Shown: one piece after another, positions 16,870 through 27,165 of the stretch
How the letters are laid out: the number at the start of each line of letters is the position of its first letter
How positions within the stretch are numbered: position 1 is the stretch's first letter
Origin: Planctomycetaceae bacterium
Lineage (GTDB): Bacteria > Planctomycetota > SZUA-567
Direction of reading: 5' to 3'
Length of the DNA: 60,841 bases
Assembly: GCA_021203245.1 (NCBI GenBank)
Contig: JAJQBO010000215.1
Coordinates: 1-60,841, forward strand
Program-made: the position numbers and the translations under genes
Notes under the pieces: model-generated
Database searches by the model: none
What the model saw: the letters and a program-made list of their open reading frames with translations, nothing else
What the model was told of the DNA's origin: nothing

Positions 16870-16943
16870 TGGAGCGGGCGAAGGGAATCGGACCCTCGTA
16901 TATAGCTTGGGAAGCTATCACTCTACCATTGAGCTACGCCCGC
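16870..16943 (-). tRNA. tRNA-Gly (anticodon CCC)
   Basis: The 74-nt minus-strand sequence folds into a full cloverleaf. The acceptor arm is GCGGGCG/CGCCCGC, the D arm is GCTC/GAGT with an AATGGTA loop, the anticodon stem is ATAGC/GCTAT with loop TTCCCAA, and the T arm is AGGG/CCCT. The discriminator base is U and the 3' CCA is encoded. It decodes GGG, useful in this GC-rich genome. Confidence 0.95.
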
Positions 16944-17005
16944 GTGCGGCGGTCGGTTCTGCCCGGCCGAGTCCGGGCTGGCCGTGACTCGCATCGGGAC
17001 GGTAA

Positions 17006-17034
17006 ATAGTACTTGCCGCACGTCCCGCCCGCAA
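17006..17034 (-). promoter_or_regulatory. Promoter of tRNA-Gly
   Basis: Minus-strand TTGCGG (-35), 17-bp spacer, TACTAT (-10). Transcription would start about 55 nt before the mature tRNA 5' end. Confidence 0.55.
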
Positions 17035-17212
17035 GGAAAATTCACTCCATATCGACAGGGTTTTCCGCCCATGGCGACAGCAATGGGTTTAGCGACCCTA
17101 ACGTGTACCATATACCCATGACGCCCGTCCCTGCCGCGGCCCTGCTCCGCTGGAGCGCCTCCTTGCTGCGGCCGCGTCGTGCATTCGTTCCGATTCACCG
17201 AGGATCTCGCGC

Positions 17213-20200
17213 ATGAAAAACCGGTTCCTGCTTCTGCTTCTCGCCCTCTCCCTGATTGCACCGACCCCGTGGCTGCATGCCGCCGACCCGCTGCAACTCC
17301 CGGACACGCAACTTATCCACGACGCCAACGCCCTCGTCCCCGCCAACGAATACGCCGCCAGACTCAGCGCCCTCGTCGCCGCTGCGCGGGAACGCCGTCC
17401 CGGCGTGCTGGGCGAATACTGCGACATGGTCCGTTCCAGCGCCGCCGGTTTGTTCCCGCAGACCGCTGAAGACGAAACGCTCCCGCCCCGCGACGCCGTT
17501 ATCCGCGATCACCTGCACCTGTTGGCCAAACTCGTTCTCGACGCCGAAGTCTACGCCGACGAAGCCCTCGTCTCGCCCGACTACGACAAACGCCATTTCC
17601 CCTCCCTTATCGCCCAGGCCGCCGCCATCGACCACACCTCGCACTCCCTCGCCGTCGAGGCGGTGGAACTGATCACCGACGCCTGGAGCCGCGCCGACGC
17701 GCTGGTCAAAACCCGCGAGGCGCTCTTCGACCAGTATCAGGAGGAAATCCGCCGCGGCGCCGTCGCCGACGGCACCCGCCTCGCCTGGAGCCTTATCCGC
17801 ATCGGGTCGTCGCATCCCGATACCCGCGTCGTGCCCGGTTCGTTCCGCCACGACGCCGACTCGGCCGAGATCCGCCTCGCCCACCTCGGCAGCGACGTCC
17901 GCATCCGCCTGGACAAGGACGACCTGCGCGAACGCTTTCGCGCCGAGGTCGACGGCTACTCGTTCCGCTCCGGGTGGGCGGTGCTGTTCCAGAAGCCGCT
18001 CGGCTGGATGACGCGGATGGCGCAAGCCATGGCCCAGGCGGGCGTGACGCCGGACTACCACCGCGAGTGGGAGATTATGGAAGCGCCGAAAGGGCTTATC
18101 GCCCTCGCCGCCTCGCCCGAAGCCTCGACACCGGCGCCGTTGCGCGCCTTCTACCAGGGCGCCCTCCGCGAAGTCACCCTGCTGCCGGCCCCGGCTGGCG
18201 CGGACATGATGACCCAGGACTTTCTCGCCGCCGCCAGGGCGCTGCACGAAGGCGTCATGGGGGACGAATCAATCCCGCAACCGCTTCGCTCCGCCCTCAA
18301 TCCGGTGCTGCTCGGCACCTACCGGCCGGTCGACGCGCGGGATTATTTCGACAACGCCTTCTGCCGCCGGCTTATCGAAGCCGATTATCTCGAAGCCCAC
18401 GTCGAGTCGCTCTCGCCCGAACGCCGGGCAGAGCTCGACCGCTACCGCGAAACGCTGACCCGCATCGAAAACGGCGTCGACCGCTTCAGCGTCGACGCCG
18501 GCGACGGCGCGCGGCTCGTGGCTGTCGCCAAGCCGGAAATCGACGCCGCCAACGGCACCGCCGCCATCCGCGACAGCGAGACGGGCGAAACGCTTTCCCG
18601 CTACGAATGGCGCCTCGAAACAGACGACGCCACCTATTTCCACACGCCCCTGCCCGGGCGGCAGTTCTACGTCATGTCGGTCCTCGACCGCTACGACGGC
18701 CGCCGCGTCTCGCGGCCGAAGGGGGTCCCGGCGTCCACCGAGGTGTGGCACGCAATGCTGGGCCGGGTCGCGTCCTACGACGCCGGGGCCGAAGCGGCCG
18801 TGGGCGACGCTGACCGGTGACTGGGAGCCGTCACCCTCGACGCCCTCGGGCGGCGCGACACCGTCAGCGGCCCGATGGGCTGGAACTTTCCCCTCTTCGT
18901 TCCGGTGCTGGACGACCAGGGCGACCCCGTTCTTATCGCCACGACCCGGGGAACGGTCGCGAGCCCCGACTTCTCCGCCATCGAGGACGAAGGCGATCGC
19001 CGCGCGGCTCAGGACGGCTGGCTCGACCACGCCGCCCGGGTCCTGGCCGAGCCGGGCGAACTGGCGCTTATCTACAAGGTGTTTTTCCGCTATTGCTCCG
19101 ACTCGCCCCTGCCGGAAATGCCCAACCTCATCGGCAGCCATTACGGCCTGTCCGACACCCACCAGACGGTCTACGAGTCGCTGGAGCGGCGCTGGGTCGG
19201 CAGGCTTATCGGCGACTGCGACGATCTGGCGGAGTTTTTCCAGGCCCTCGCCATCCGCCAGGGCAATCTGGCCCACGTGATGCAGCTCCCCGCCCACGCG
19301 GCCGCCGGCTGGCTGGAGGAGGACGGCGACGGCTACCAGTTCATCGTCCTGCAGACCGGCCCGGTGCTCCGCTTTGCCGACGCCACCCGCCTCGGCGCGG
19401 TGGAAAAGGCCTACCGGCATTTCGACGACGACAGCGCCGGCGGCTTTACCGCCGCAGCCGTGCCGCTGCTGCTCCGCTTCGCCGACGAGGAAACGCGCAC
19501 GCCCTTCGTCCTGTCGGCCCGCATCTATTGGGACCGCGACTATGCGGAAGAGATGATTCGCGTACAGGAATACTGGCGCCTCCACACCTATTCCGCCGGC
19601 GTGGCGGCGATGGAGCAGATGATCGAACACGACCGCGACGCAGGCAACCTGAAGGAACTCGCCAGCCTGTACGAGCGGGTCGGCCGCTACGACGCGGCCG
19701 ACGCCATGCGCCGGGAGGAACTCGCCGCCGCCGGTGACGACGTCCAGGCCGCCCTCTCGACCCGCCTCGATTTGGCGCAACTCCACATCCGCAGCCGCGA
19801 CAAGGCGAAGGCGATGGAAGCGCTCGCCGCGATGGAAGAGCGCTTCCGCGACATGCGGGAAAAGTCGCCCGCCCAATACAAGCGCGTCGCCTCGTTCCGC
19901 TACGGCTGGGCGGCCCTGCTGGTACGGCTGGGCGAACCCGAACGCGCCTGGAACCTTCTCCGCCTCGACGTCGAGGAGGCGGGCGGCTCCCTCTCCGACC
20001 AGATGCTTCGCACCCTGGTCGACATCTACGACCGCATGTCGATTCAGCGCGACTCGCAGACCGACGCGCCCGCCGCCTCGGCCCGGGGCGTGCGGCTGCG
20101 CTTTTCCCTGCGGGGCGCGCTCGAGCAGGCGTTCGGGAAAGGCTATTTCAAGGAAGACGACTCCTACAACAAGCTCCTGACCCGCTATTTCTGGCTGGGG

Positions 20201-20980
20201 CGGTATGGGGTGGCGGTGGCGGGACGCGCCGCCGGGCTGGAATCGCTGTGGCTGGACGGCCCCTACCCGACCGGCGCGCGGCCACATGCCGAGCGGGAAG
20301 CCGATCTCGACGAGGCGGATTGGGAGTGGTTCCGGGTCATGCCGAGGCTGTACCTCGCCTTCGGACTGGAGATGCTGGACAAGGCCGATCACCCCGAACT
20401 GTTCGACCCCGAAGCCGCGCGCCGTTGCCTGGAACTGGTGCCCCGCGCCATGGAAAAGGCGGCTGCTCTGGGGACAAACCTCATGGGCCGGGACGCCGTC
20501 ATCAAGAGCGGGCTGGTCCTGTCGTTCCTGAACAACGATCTCGACGCGTTCACCGCGATCATGACCGAAGTTTCGGCGAAAAACTACTCGTCCCTCTACG
20601 ACGACGCCGCCATGACCTTCGGCATGTATTGCGGCTTTGTCCCGATTGCCGAGTTCGGCGGCTGGCTGGACGCGTTCCATCGCGCCTTCCCCGGCAGGCA
20701 GCACTATTTCAAGGCGGCCTACCGCGCCATGGACAAGGGCCACCTCGACCACGCCGACCTGCTGGCCGACAGGACAGCCGCCTTTTTCCCGGACGACGAC
20801 CTGTTCCAGAACGAAGCCCGGGCGTTGAAGGAAGCCACCGCACGGTTGCGCGGCGACGGGGAGGGCGGCTGGCGCAACGACTGGACCGACCGGGAGCGCC
20901 GCAAGGACGACGCTCCCGCCCCCGCCGACCCGGTCGCCGACGAGGTCCTGGAAACGGCCGCGCGGATCGCGATCGAGTAG
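17213..20980 (+). pseudogene. Large secreted transglutaminase-like protein interrupted by an in-frame TGA
   Basis: An N-terminal signal peptide (MKNRFLLLLLALSLIAPTPWLHAA) opens a 535-codon frame ending in TGA at 18818-18820. The same frame then stays open to 20980, giving 1256 codons in all, and the protein-like sequence resumes at once (LGAVTLDALGRRDT, then MGWNFPLFVPVLDDQG). After the stop comes GDCDDLAEFFQALAIRQG (Cys about residue 669) with a His in LPAHAAAGW about 26 residues on, which resembles the Cys-His core of transglutaminase-like peptidases. The C-terminal third is helical and TPR-like (YERVGRYDAADAMRREEL). TGG to TGA (Trp) is the simplest origin. If the stop is real, the putative catalytic part is not made. 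No exact family was recognised. Confidence 0.7.
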
Positions 20981-21080
20981 CCTGTAATTCTTAACGCGTA
21001 TCATTCTATTTATTTACGTTCATAATATCGAGAAATTACCGACTGTTTCGCGCCGTTTTCAACTTCCTTCGGAAAGCAGA

Positions 21081-21107
21081 AACCCCGGTTTGCCGGGGTC
21101 TATTTTT
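21081..21107 (+). terminator. Intrinsic terminator
   Basis: ACCCCGG-TTTG-CCGGGGT (21082-21099), followed by a CTATTTTT tail, 100 bp after the transglutaminase-like gene. The 222-bp gap up to the next gene is otherwise AT-rich with no further gene seen. Confidence 0.85.
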
Positions 21108-21202
21108 GCTCTTTTCCAAAAAATTCTCCATTTTTCTCTTGCCAAATATCGAGAATCATGTAGTTAATAGGCGGTACTTTTAACGGGAATCTGGAGAAGG
21201 AA

Positions 21203-21979
21203 GTGATAAAAAAGCTGACAGTCGCCGCCTTCCTGCTTGTCTTTGGCCTGGCCACCGTGGCCGTGGCCGAGGAATCGGCGATAAAGAGTGACAACGCCCT
21301 GGCCTATCTCACTATCGATATTGAAAACTCTCCCGGCTGGATCGCCAAGATCAAGGGCGGTTACCAGTGGAAGCTGTTCCGTTCCGTCGGTCTTGAGGTT
21401 GCGGACGGCGTTAACGGCGCGGTAAGCCAAAGCAAGAATCATACCGAAGACGGTCTGGCCGGCAGCGTTTCGCTCGGCTACAACTTCGGGCGCTTCCCCC
21501 TCACGGTCGGCCTCCAGTTCGGCCTCGGCCCCGACGGCAAGATGTCGCAGCGGTCGGTCTTTGGCGGTGGCAGGAGCCTTTATTCCCACCAGCACGTGAA
21601 GATTTACACCCTCGACCTCAGCGCCGACTACGATTTCCGCAACTGTTCACGCTGGACGCCCTTTGTCGGCGTTACCGCCGGCGCGGCGTTTATCAACCAG
21701 CGCGGCCATGCCGAATACAACGACGGCACGAATATTCTCACCGGTTCCATGGGACAGCGCAAGCGGGTCAATTTTATGGCTGGCGCCCGGGCGGGCGTGA
21801 AATACGACATCAACAGCCGCCTGACCCTGTCGCTGTACGGCTCCTACAACTATCTGGGCAAGGTGCCGTCGAAGTCGTACATGTTGGCCACTGGCGGTGT
21901 GCCGACTTACGAGGCGAAGACCAAGAAGATTACCGCCCACTCCATCGACGTCAAGGCGGGACTGAGGCTTTCGTTCTAG
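21203..21979 (+). CDS. Outer-membrane beta-barrel protein
   Basis: 258 residues from a GTG preceded by GGAGAAGGAA. The signal peptide is KKLTVAAFLLVFGLATVAVAEE. The mature part shows alternating amphipathic strands (VSLGYNFGRFPLTVGLQFG, LSADYDFRNCSRWTPFVGVTAGAAF, RLTLSLYGSYNYLGKV) and ends VKAGLRLSF with terminal Phe, the BAM recognition signature. This fits an eight-stranded OmpW/OmpX/Opa-like barrel. The function is unknown; adhesion, a small porin or a structural role are all possible. Terminators on both sides make it monocistronic. Confidence 0.82.
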   Translation: MIKKLTVAAFLLVFGLATVAVAEESAIKSDNALAYLTIDIENSPGWIAKIKGGYQWKLFRSVGLEVADGVNGAVSQSKNHTEDGLAGSVSLGYNFGRFPLTVGLQFGLGPDGKMSQRSVFGGGRSLYSHQHVKIYTLDLSADYDFRNCSRWTPFVGVTAGAAFINQRGHAEYNDGTNILTGSMGQRKRVNFMAGARAGVKYDINSRLTLSLYGSYNYLGKVPSKSYMLATGGVPTYEAKTKKITAHSIDVKAGLRLSF

Positions 21980-22016
21980 TCCATGATAAATCGATACATT
22001 GCAATACATATGGACG

Positions 22017-22047
22017 CCCCCTGGCCTTTCCGGCCAGGGGGTTTCCT
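22017..22047 (+). terminator. Intrinsic terminator of the beta-barrel gene
   Basis: A 10-bp stem CCCCCTGGCC/GGCCAGGGGG with a 5-nt loop, then TTTCCTT, 37 bp after the stop codon. Confidence 0.75.
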
Positions 22048-22107
22048 TGTGTTCCCGTTCACGCAAACGAGGAAAATCGCGTCCGCGTCTTCCGGCGGAA
22101 CGATTGC

Positions 22108-22434
22108 TTACCTATTATAGCAGTTGCCGTAGGCGTCGCAAACCATGGTCGGTTGCGAGGAACGGCCGGAGTTCGCGATGCCGGCACCGATGGCGGTGCC
22201 GACAGCCGCGCCAAGCGCCAGGCCGAGGCCGTTATTGCGGTGACGGCGGTAGTAGCCGCGGTGGGAGCCGCCGCGGCGTGGGCTGTAGTGCGGCCGTCCG
22301 CGGCCTGGTCCGCGCCTGTACGAGCCTTCGTAGACGGCTTTTTCCTTCAGGATCGGGTCAAATGCGGTTGCGGTTGAGGCAAGAGCGCCGCCAACCAGGA
22401 CGAGCGAGAGCGCCCAGAGTGTTATCCGTTTCAT
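22108..22434 (-). CDS. Small exported Arg/Gly/Tyr-rich protein
   Basis: 108 residues. The signal peptide is KRITLWALSLVLVGGALASTATAF. A mature very basic stretch follows (RRGPGRGRPHYSPRRGG, SHRGYYRRHRNN). Then comes a glycine-zipper-like helix (LGLALGAAVGTAIGAGIANSG) and a short tail with two Cys (VCDAYGNCYNR). Glycine-zipper segments usually associate with membranes. The basic RGG/YYRR region could bind polyanions such as LPS or nucleic acids. No family was assigned. A GGAG site precedes the start (GAGGAGCAC). It is a stand-alone gene, convergent with the beta-barrel gene. Confidence 0.7.
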   Translation of the reverse strand: MKRITLWALSLVLVGGALASTATAFDPILKEKAVYEGSYRRGPGRGRPHYSPRRGGSHRGYYRRHRNNGLGLALGAAVGTAIGAGIANSGRSSQPTMVCDAYGNCYNR

Positions 22435-22655
22435 ACGTGCTCCTCAAAATGGCGCCCCAATCGCGGTCGGACTGCGCCGGTTGTTGTCGCTCCTTCTCAA
22501 AACTGTTGTGTCAGGGCGAACCGCGAGTACAGTCTTAACGCCATCGGCACGGCGTCGGGCAGCGTGCCATAAACCTAGTAACTATTTTAATTCCAAAGCA
22601 ATACGACATACCAATTCCAGTTGAATAGTTTTCGATTCTTCGCAGAAAGGTTTAC

Positions 22656-23078
22656 GTGACGATGATTCACGTTGCTGTCGTAGACGGACAGGGAGGCGGC
22701 GTCAGCAAGGCGCTGGTGGAATCGCTCCGGCGGGCGCTCGGGAGCGACGTCAGGATTACCGCCCTCGGTACCAATTCGGCTGCCACCTCGGCCATGCTTA
22801 AGGCCGGGGCGGACGAGGGCGCGACCGGCGAAAACGCGGTTGTGGTCAATGTCGCCCGTGCCGACGTCGTCATGGGTGCAGTGGGGGTCTTGTCCGCCGA
22901 TTCGATGCTGGGCGAAATTACCGCCGCCATGACGGCGGCAATCGGCAGAAGCCCGGCTCGCAAAGTGCTCCTCCCCCTGAACCGCTGCAATCTCGATGTC
23001 GCGGGCGTCAAGGACATGCCGTTTTCCGCCTCTATCGAGGAGGCGGTGGCGATGGTGCGCGCCTCCCTCCGGGAGTAA
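22656..23078 (+). CDS. DUF3842 family protein
   Basis: 140 residues (GTG start after GAAAGG; an ATG two codons later is possible). The opening MIHVAVVDGQGGGVSKALVESL and the internal LGTNSAATSAMLKAGADEGATGENAVVVN are the hallmark of DUF3842, a small cytoplasmic Rossmann-like family of unknown function with a glycine-rich phosphate-binding-like loop (DGQGGGV). It lies 103 bp before the autotransporter gene on the same strand, with nothing to link the two functionally. Confidence 0.85.
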   Translation: MTMIHVAVVDGQGGGVSKALVESLRRALGSDVRITALGTNSAATSAMLKAGADEGATGENAVVVNVARADVVMGAVGVLSADSMLGEITAAMTAAIGRSPARKVLLPLNRCNLDVAGVKDMPFSASIEEAVAMVRASLRE

Positions 23079-23181
23079 TGGCGGAAATTTTGAAATGAAT
23101 CCCTCTTTCACGGCAACTGTAGACATCGATATGTCCGCATTCCCGATCCGGGAGGCGGAGCGTATGTGAAAGGGGATTCGG

Positions 23182-26100
23182 ATGCGGCGTTTCCAGGCGA
23201 TACTCGGGCTTACCTTCCTGCTCGCGGCACTATGGCTTCCGCCCACCCTTGCGGTAGATATTGAATGGGACGGGGTAACGCTCCAGCCCGGCGGCACCAA
23301 TGGCGTCCTTGGCGATGGATTCTATCCTACCCTACCACCGGCCAGCCCCGATCGCTCGAATGACCCATTATCCCCCTCCGGCAACCAGGTGGTTATTCGG
23401 GATCGCACCCCTGTCGGACCGAGCGATGTCGCAGGCAACGTCTACGGCGGTGCGGACGTGGTTACCTATTACCCAAATGCCGTGAATTCGACCAATAACA
23501 CTGTCACCTTTATAACCGACAACCCCGCCAACGAGGTAAATCTGGTCCCTCAGGGCGGATCCCCCACACCGCCCGCGCCGGCAGGCACCGGTTCCGTCTT
23601 CGGCGGCTTCAGCACCCACGGGAATGCCATGTCCAACGGCGTCGTTTTCGACGCCAGTTATGGCGGCACGATTGCCGGCAGCGTGTACGGCGGCTATGCC
23701 GGACTGCATGATCACGATCTCGTCGTTTCGGCCTCGTACAATACCATAACCATCGCGACCGGCTCCACCGTCTCCATTGGCGGCAGCGTCACCGGCGGCC
23801 TCAGCTTCGGCGGCGACACCTTGTATAACACCATCATTATGGCAGGCGGTAGGGCGGCGTCTGTGCAGGGCGGTCGCAACGACGGCACTGGTAACGCCAT
23901 TGGCAACGAGGTGGCGCTGAGCGGTGCGGCAACCGTCATTACCGGCGGGGTCCACGGCGGCCTGGCTGGCGTCGGCTCGGCCTCTTCCAATATCGTCACC
24001 GTGGCCGGCGGAACGTTCGGGTCGGTCGTGGGCGGCGAAAGCAGAGGCGACGGTGCGGCAGACGACAACCACGTCACCGCCACCAATGCCACGGTGAACG
24101 GAACGGTCCACGGCGGCCTGACGGCCGGCGGCGCGGTCACGGGCAACTTGGTGGATATACAGGGCGGCACCGCGGGGAACGGCGCCGCGGCCGTGTACGG
24201 CGGGCAGAGCATTGGCGCGGGCGCAGCCACCGGCAATATAGTCTCGGTCGACGGCGCCGCGCTACAAGGCGACGCTTTCGGCGGCTGGTCGGCTACCGGT
24301 GCAGCCACCGACAACATCGTTTTTCTCGCAAACAGCAGCGTGTCCAACGTCCTCGGCGGCCACAGCGGCAACGGCGGCGACGTCATCCATAACACAGTCA
24401 CCATTCAGTCGTCCGGCGTGACCGGGTATGTCGTCGGCGGAGATACCGCCACAGGCGCGGCTGAACGGAATACCGTCCTCATCACCAACAGCGGCGTTGG
24501 TTCTTTCGTCTATGGCGGGTTTGTAAGCGGCCTGACCGCTTCCTCGGCGATTACGGGAAATACCGTCACCTTTGCCGGCCGCACCGGCACCGACGTCATA
24601 GGGGGAAACGTCGCCGGCGGCTATACGCTCGGCAGCGGCGCGGTGACGGACAACAGCGTCACCCACCAGGGCGGAACGATTTCGGGCGACGTGTACGGCG
24701 GCTATGGCGGCGCCGGGGCAGTCTCCGCCAACTCGGTCCAGGTGAGCGGCGACGCGGCTGTCACCGGTTCCGTCTACGGCGGCTATAACGCCGGACGGAC
24801 CACCACCACCGGCGCAGTGACGAACAACCAGGTCAGCGTCTCCACCAGCGGCACTATCGGCGGCGCAGTCATAGGCGGACGGACCGCCGCCCTGCCCATC
24901 GCGTCCAGCGGCGACGTCGCCAACAACACGGTGACCCTCTCCGGCAGCGGCTCCGTCGGCATTTTTACCATTTCCGGCTACAATGTCAGCGCCGTTGGCG
25001 GGATTGCGGAAGGCACAGGCGCTGTGCGCGCCAATGCCGCCGCCATTTCGGACGGCGACTTTGACGGCATCGTCGCCGGCGGCATGTCGTTCAACAGCGG
25101 CGCGGTGAGCGCCAACGGCCTGCAAGTCTCCGGCGGCGCCGTCGCCGGAAACGCCTACGGCGGATTTTCCAGCGGTGCGGGCAATGTTTCGTCCAACACG
25201 GCGGCTGTTTCCGGGACGGCGGACTTTGCGCAAAACCTTTACGGCGGGTATGCCACCGGCGGCAACGCCACCACAAACAGCGTGACCATGGGCGGCGGGT
25301 CGGTGGCCGGCTCGGTCGCCGCCGGGCGGTCGTTTTCCGGCAACGCAAACCAGAACACCCCTGCCCTTGGCGGCGGCAACGTTGCCGGTTCGGTCCACGG
25401 CGGCTTTACCGAAGGCGGGACGGGTTCGGCGAACGCGAACCGCGTCACCTTGTCCGGCGCCATCGTCGGCGGCGACGCCTACGGCGGCCGGAGCGCGAGC
25501 GGCAATGCGAACGACAACACGGTTGTCATGACGAACGGATCTGTCGACGGCATTTACGGCGGCTCCACCGGCGGCGCGACGGCGAACCAAAGCGCCAGCG
25601 GCAACACCGTTACCCTGACCGGCGGCAGCGGCGTCGGCCCTCAGGTGACAGGCAATGTGTATGGCGGCTTCGGCGGCGCGAACGCGCTCACCAACCGCAA
25701 CCGCGTCAACGTGAGCGGAACCATCGACTTCAACGGATCGGCCGTCATTCGCGGCGGAAGCAACTCGGACATCACCGGCAATATCCTCACCACGCACGGG
25801 CGGGACTACACCGTCGGCACGGTCGGCAATTTCGAAACCTACAACTTCACCCTGTCCAGGGATTACGTCGACGAGACCGTCTACACCGTCTCAATCCCCG
25901 TCGCCATCGGCGGCAGCACCGTCAACATCGTCTTCAACAGCGGCGGCAGCCCGCTGAACGAAGGAGACGTTATCACCCTGTTTTCTGACTCGGACGGGGT
26001 GCTGCCCACCCTCGGATCGACGCTCGTTCCGAATGGCGCGCTCTTCGACCAGGAGATCGGACTGGCGATCGGCCAGGCGCCGGCGTGGGCCGGCCAGGAC

Positions 26101-27070
26101 ACTATCGACGTCGTCGTCCTGTCCACCCGCGCCGCCGACGAGACGCAACTCCTGGGTCAGGCGCAACTGGCGGCCTTGACCATGCTCAACGTCGCGAGCG
26201 ATCTGCACCGCGAGGTCGCCGGCATGATTGCCGCCTCCGAAGCGTGCCAGGCGGCAGGGGTCACTGACGATTGCCGGATATACCTCGACTGTAACCGCCC
26301 GGTCGTCTTCGCCGGGGTGTCGGGCGGCTCGTCCACCTTCGACACCGGCGGCAATTCGGAAATCACCGTCGACCACGGATCGTTCCTGGGCGGCGTGGGC
26401 TATCGCACCGGCTCGACCCTGATGGCGGCGTTTTTCGAAACCGGCTGGGGCCAGTTCGACGCCAAACTGAACAGCCGCACCTTCAACGACAACGATTCCC
26501 TGAGCTATGCCGGCGGCGGCCTGCTGGTCCGGTATGAACGGGGCGGTTTCTACGCCGAAGGCTCCATGCACGCGGGCCGGTCGAAGACCTCCTTCAACAC
26601 GGCGGTGCGGCTGGCGGTGGTTGATTACGAGTCCAAGGCCACTTACTACGGGGCCGACGCCGTCCTCGGCTACCGCTTCCGCTTTCCCTGCTCCACCCTC
26701 GACCTGTCGCTTCGCTACGGCTGGAACCGATCCAAGGGGGACACGGTCATGGTCGGCGCGAACGCGGTGGACCTGGACGCGGTGGACTCGCACCGGCTGC
26801 GCGGCAGGCCGGTGGACGGCTGCCCGGACCCAGGTGCTGAACCCGTTCGTCGGCCTCGGCGTCGACTATGAAATGGACGGCAAATCCTCCGGCCACGTCT
26901 ACAACTATTCGCTCGCCCAGGCCAAAATTGACGGCTTCACCGTCATGGGCGAAGTCGGCCTGCACGTCGGCAACCAGACCAGCCGCTACAGCGCCGATGT
27001 GGGGATTGAAGGGTATCTGGGCAAGCGCGAAGGGTTGGCGGCGAAGGCGATGTTTGGGTGGACATTCTAA
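23182..27070 (+). pseudogene. Type V autotransporter with long glycine-rich repeats, frameshifted in the barrel domain
   Basis: Signal peptide (MRRFQAILGLTFLLAALWLPPTLA), then roughly 900 residues of degenerate repeats of about 30-40 residues built on a pattern like GxVYGGxSxxGAATGNxV (for example GDVYGGYGGAGAVSANSVQV). This predicts a beta-helical passenger. A C-terminal autotransporter barrel follows, ending AKAMFGWTF. Near 26801-26806 the frame shifts: the first frame reads to SHRLR and then runs into a wrong-frame tail ending at 26871, while AGRWTAARTQVLNPFVGLGVDYEMDGKS continues in the other frame to 27070. Removing one G restores a protein of about 1296 residues. As sequenced, the last strands and the BAM signal are lost, so export should fail. 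Confidence 0.85.
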
Positions 27071-27084
27071 CGTGGAGAATACCT

Positions 27085-27113
27085 GCTCCCTCGCCCCCGG
27101 AGGGGGAGAGGGA
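27085..27113. repeat. Dispersed repeat, family A, copy 2 (short)
   Basis: CTCCCTCGCCCCCGGAGGGGGAGAGGGAG in the 95-bp gap between the convergent autotransporter and der genes. The hairpin CCCTCGCCCCCGG/AGGGGGAGAGGG could act as a shared terminator. Confidence 0.65.
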
Positions 27114-27165
27114 GATGGTGCTTAACGCCAGACGCGTGTGATCGGTCCGGCGGGCCGCATTTCCG

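Noticed and set aside
17213-20980. Genome-wide reassignment of TGA to tryptophan or glycine
   Set aside because: TGA ends lpxB three bases before gpsA, overlaps the next start as ATGA at 8607, and ends the sigma-54 regulator inside the kinase start. TGA works as a stop here, and TAG and TAA interruptions occur too.
23182-26871. CRISPR-like or tandem DNA repeat array
   Set aside because: The repetition is at protein level (glycine-rich passenger repeats in one continuous frame) with diverged DNA and no constant spacer structure.
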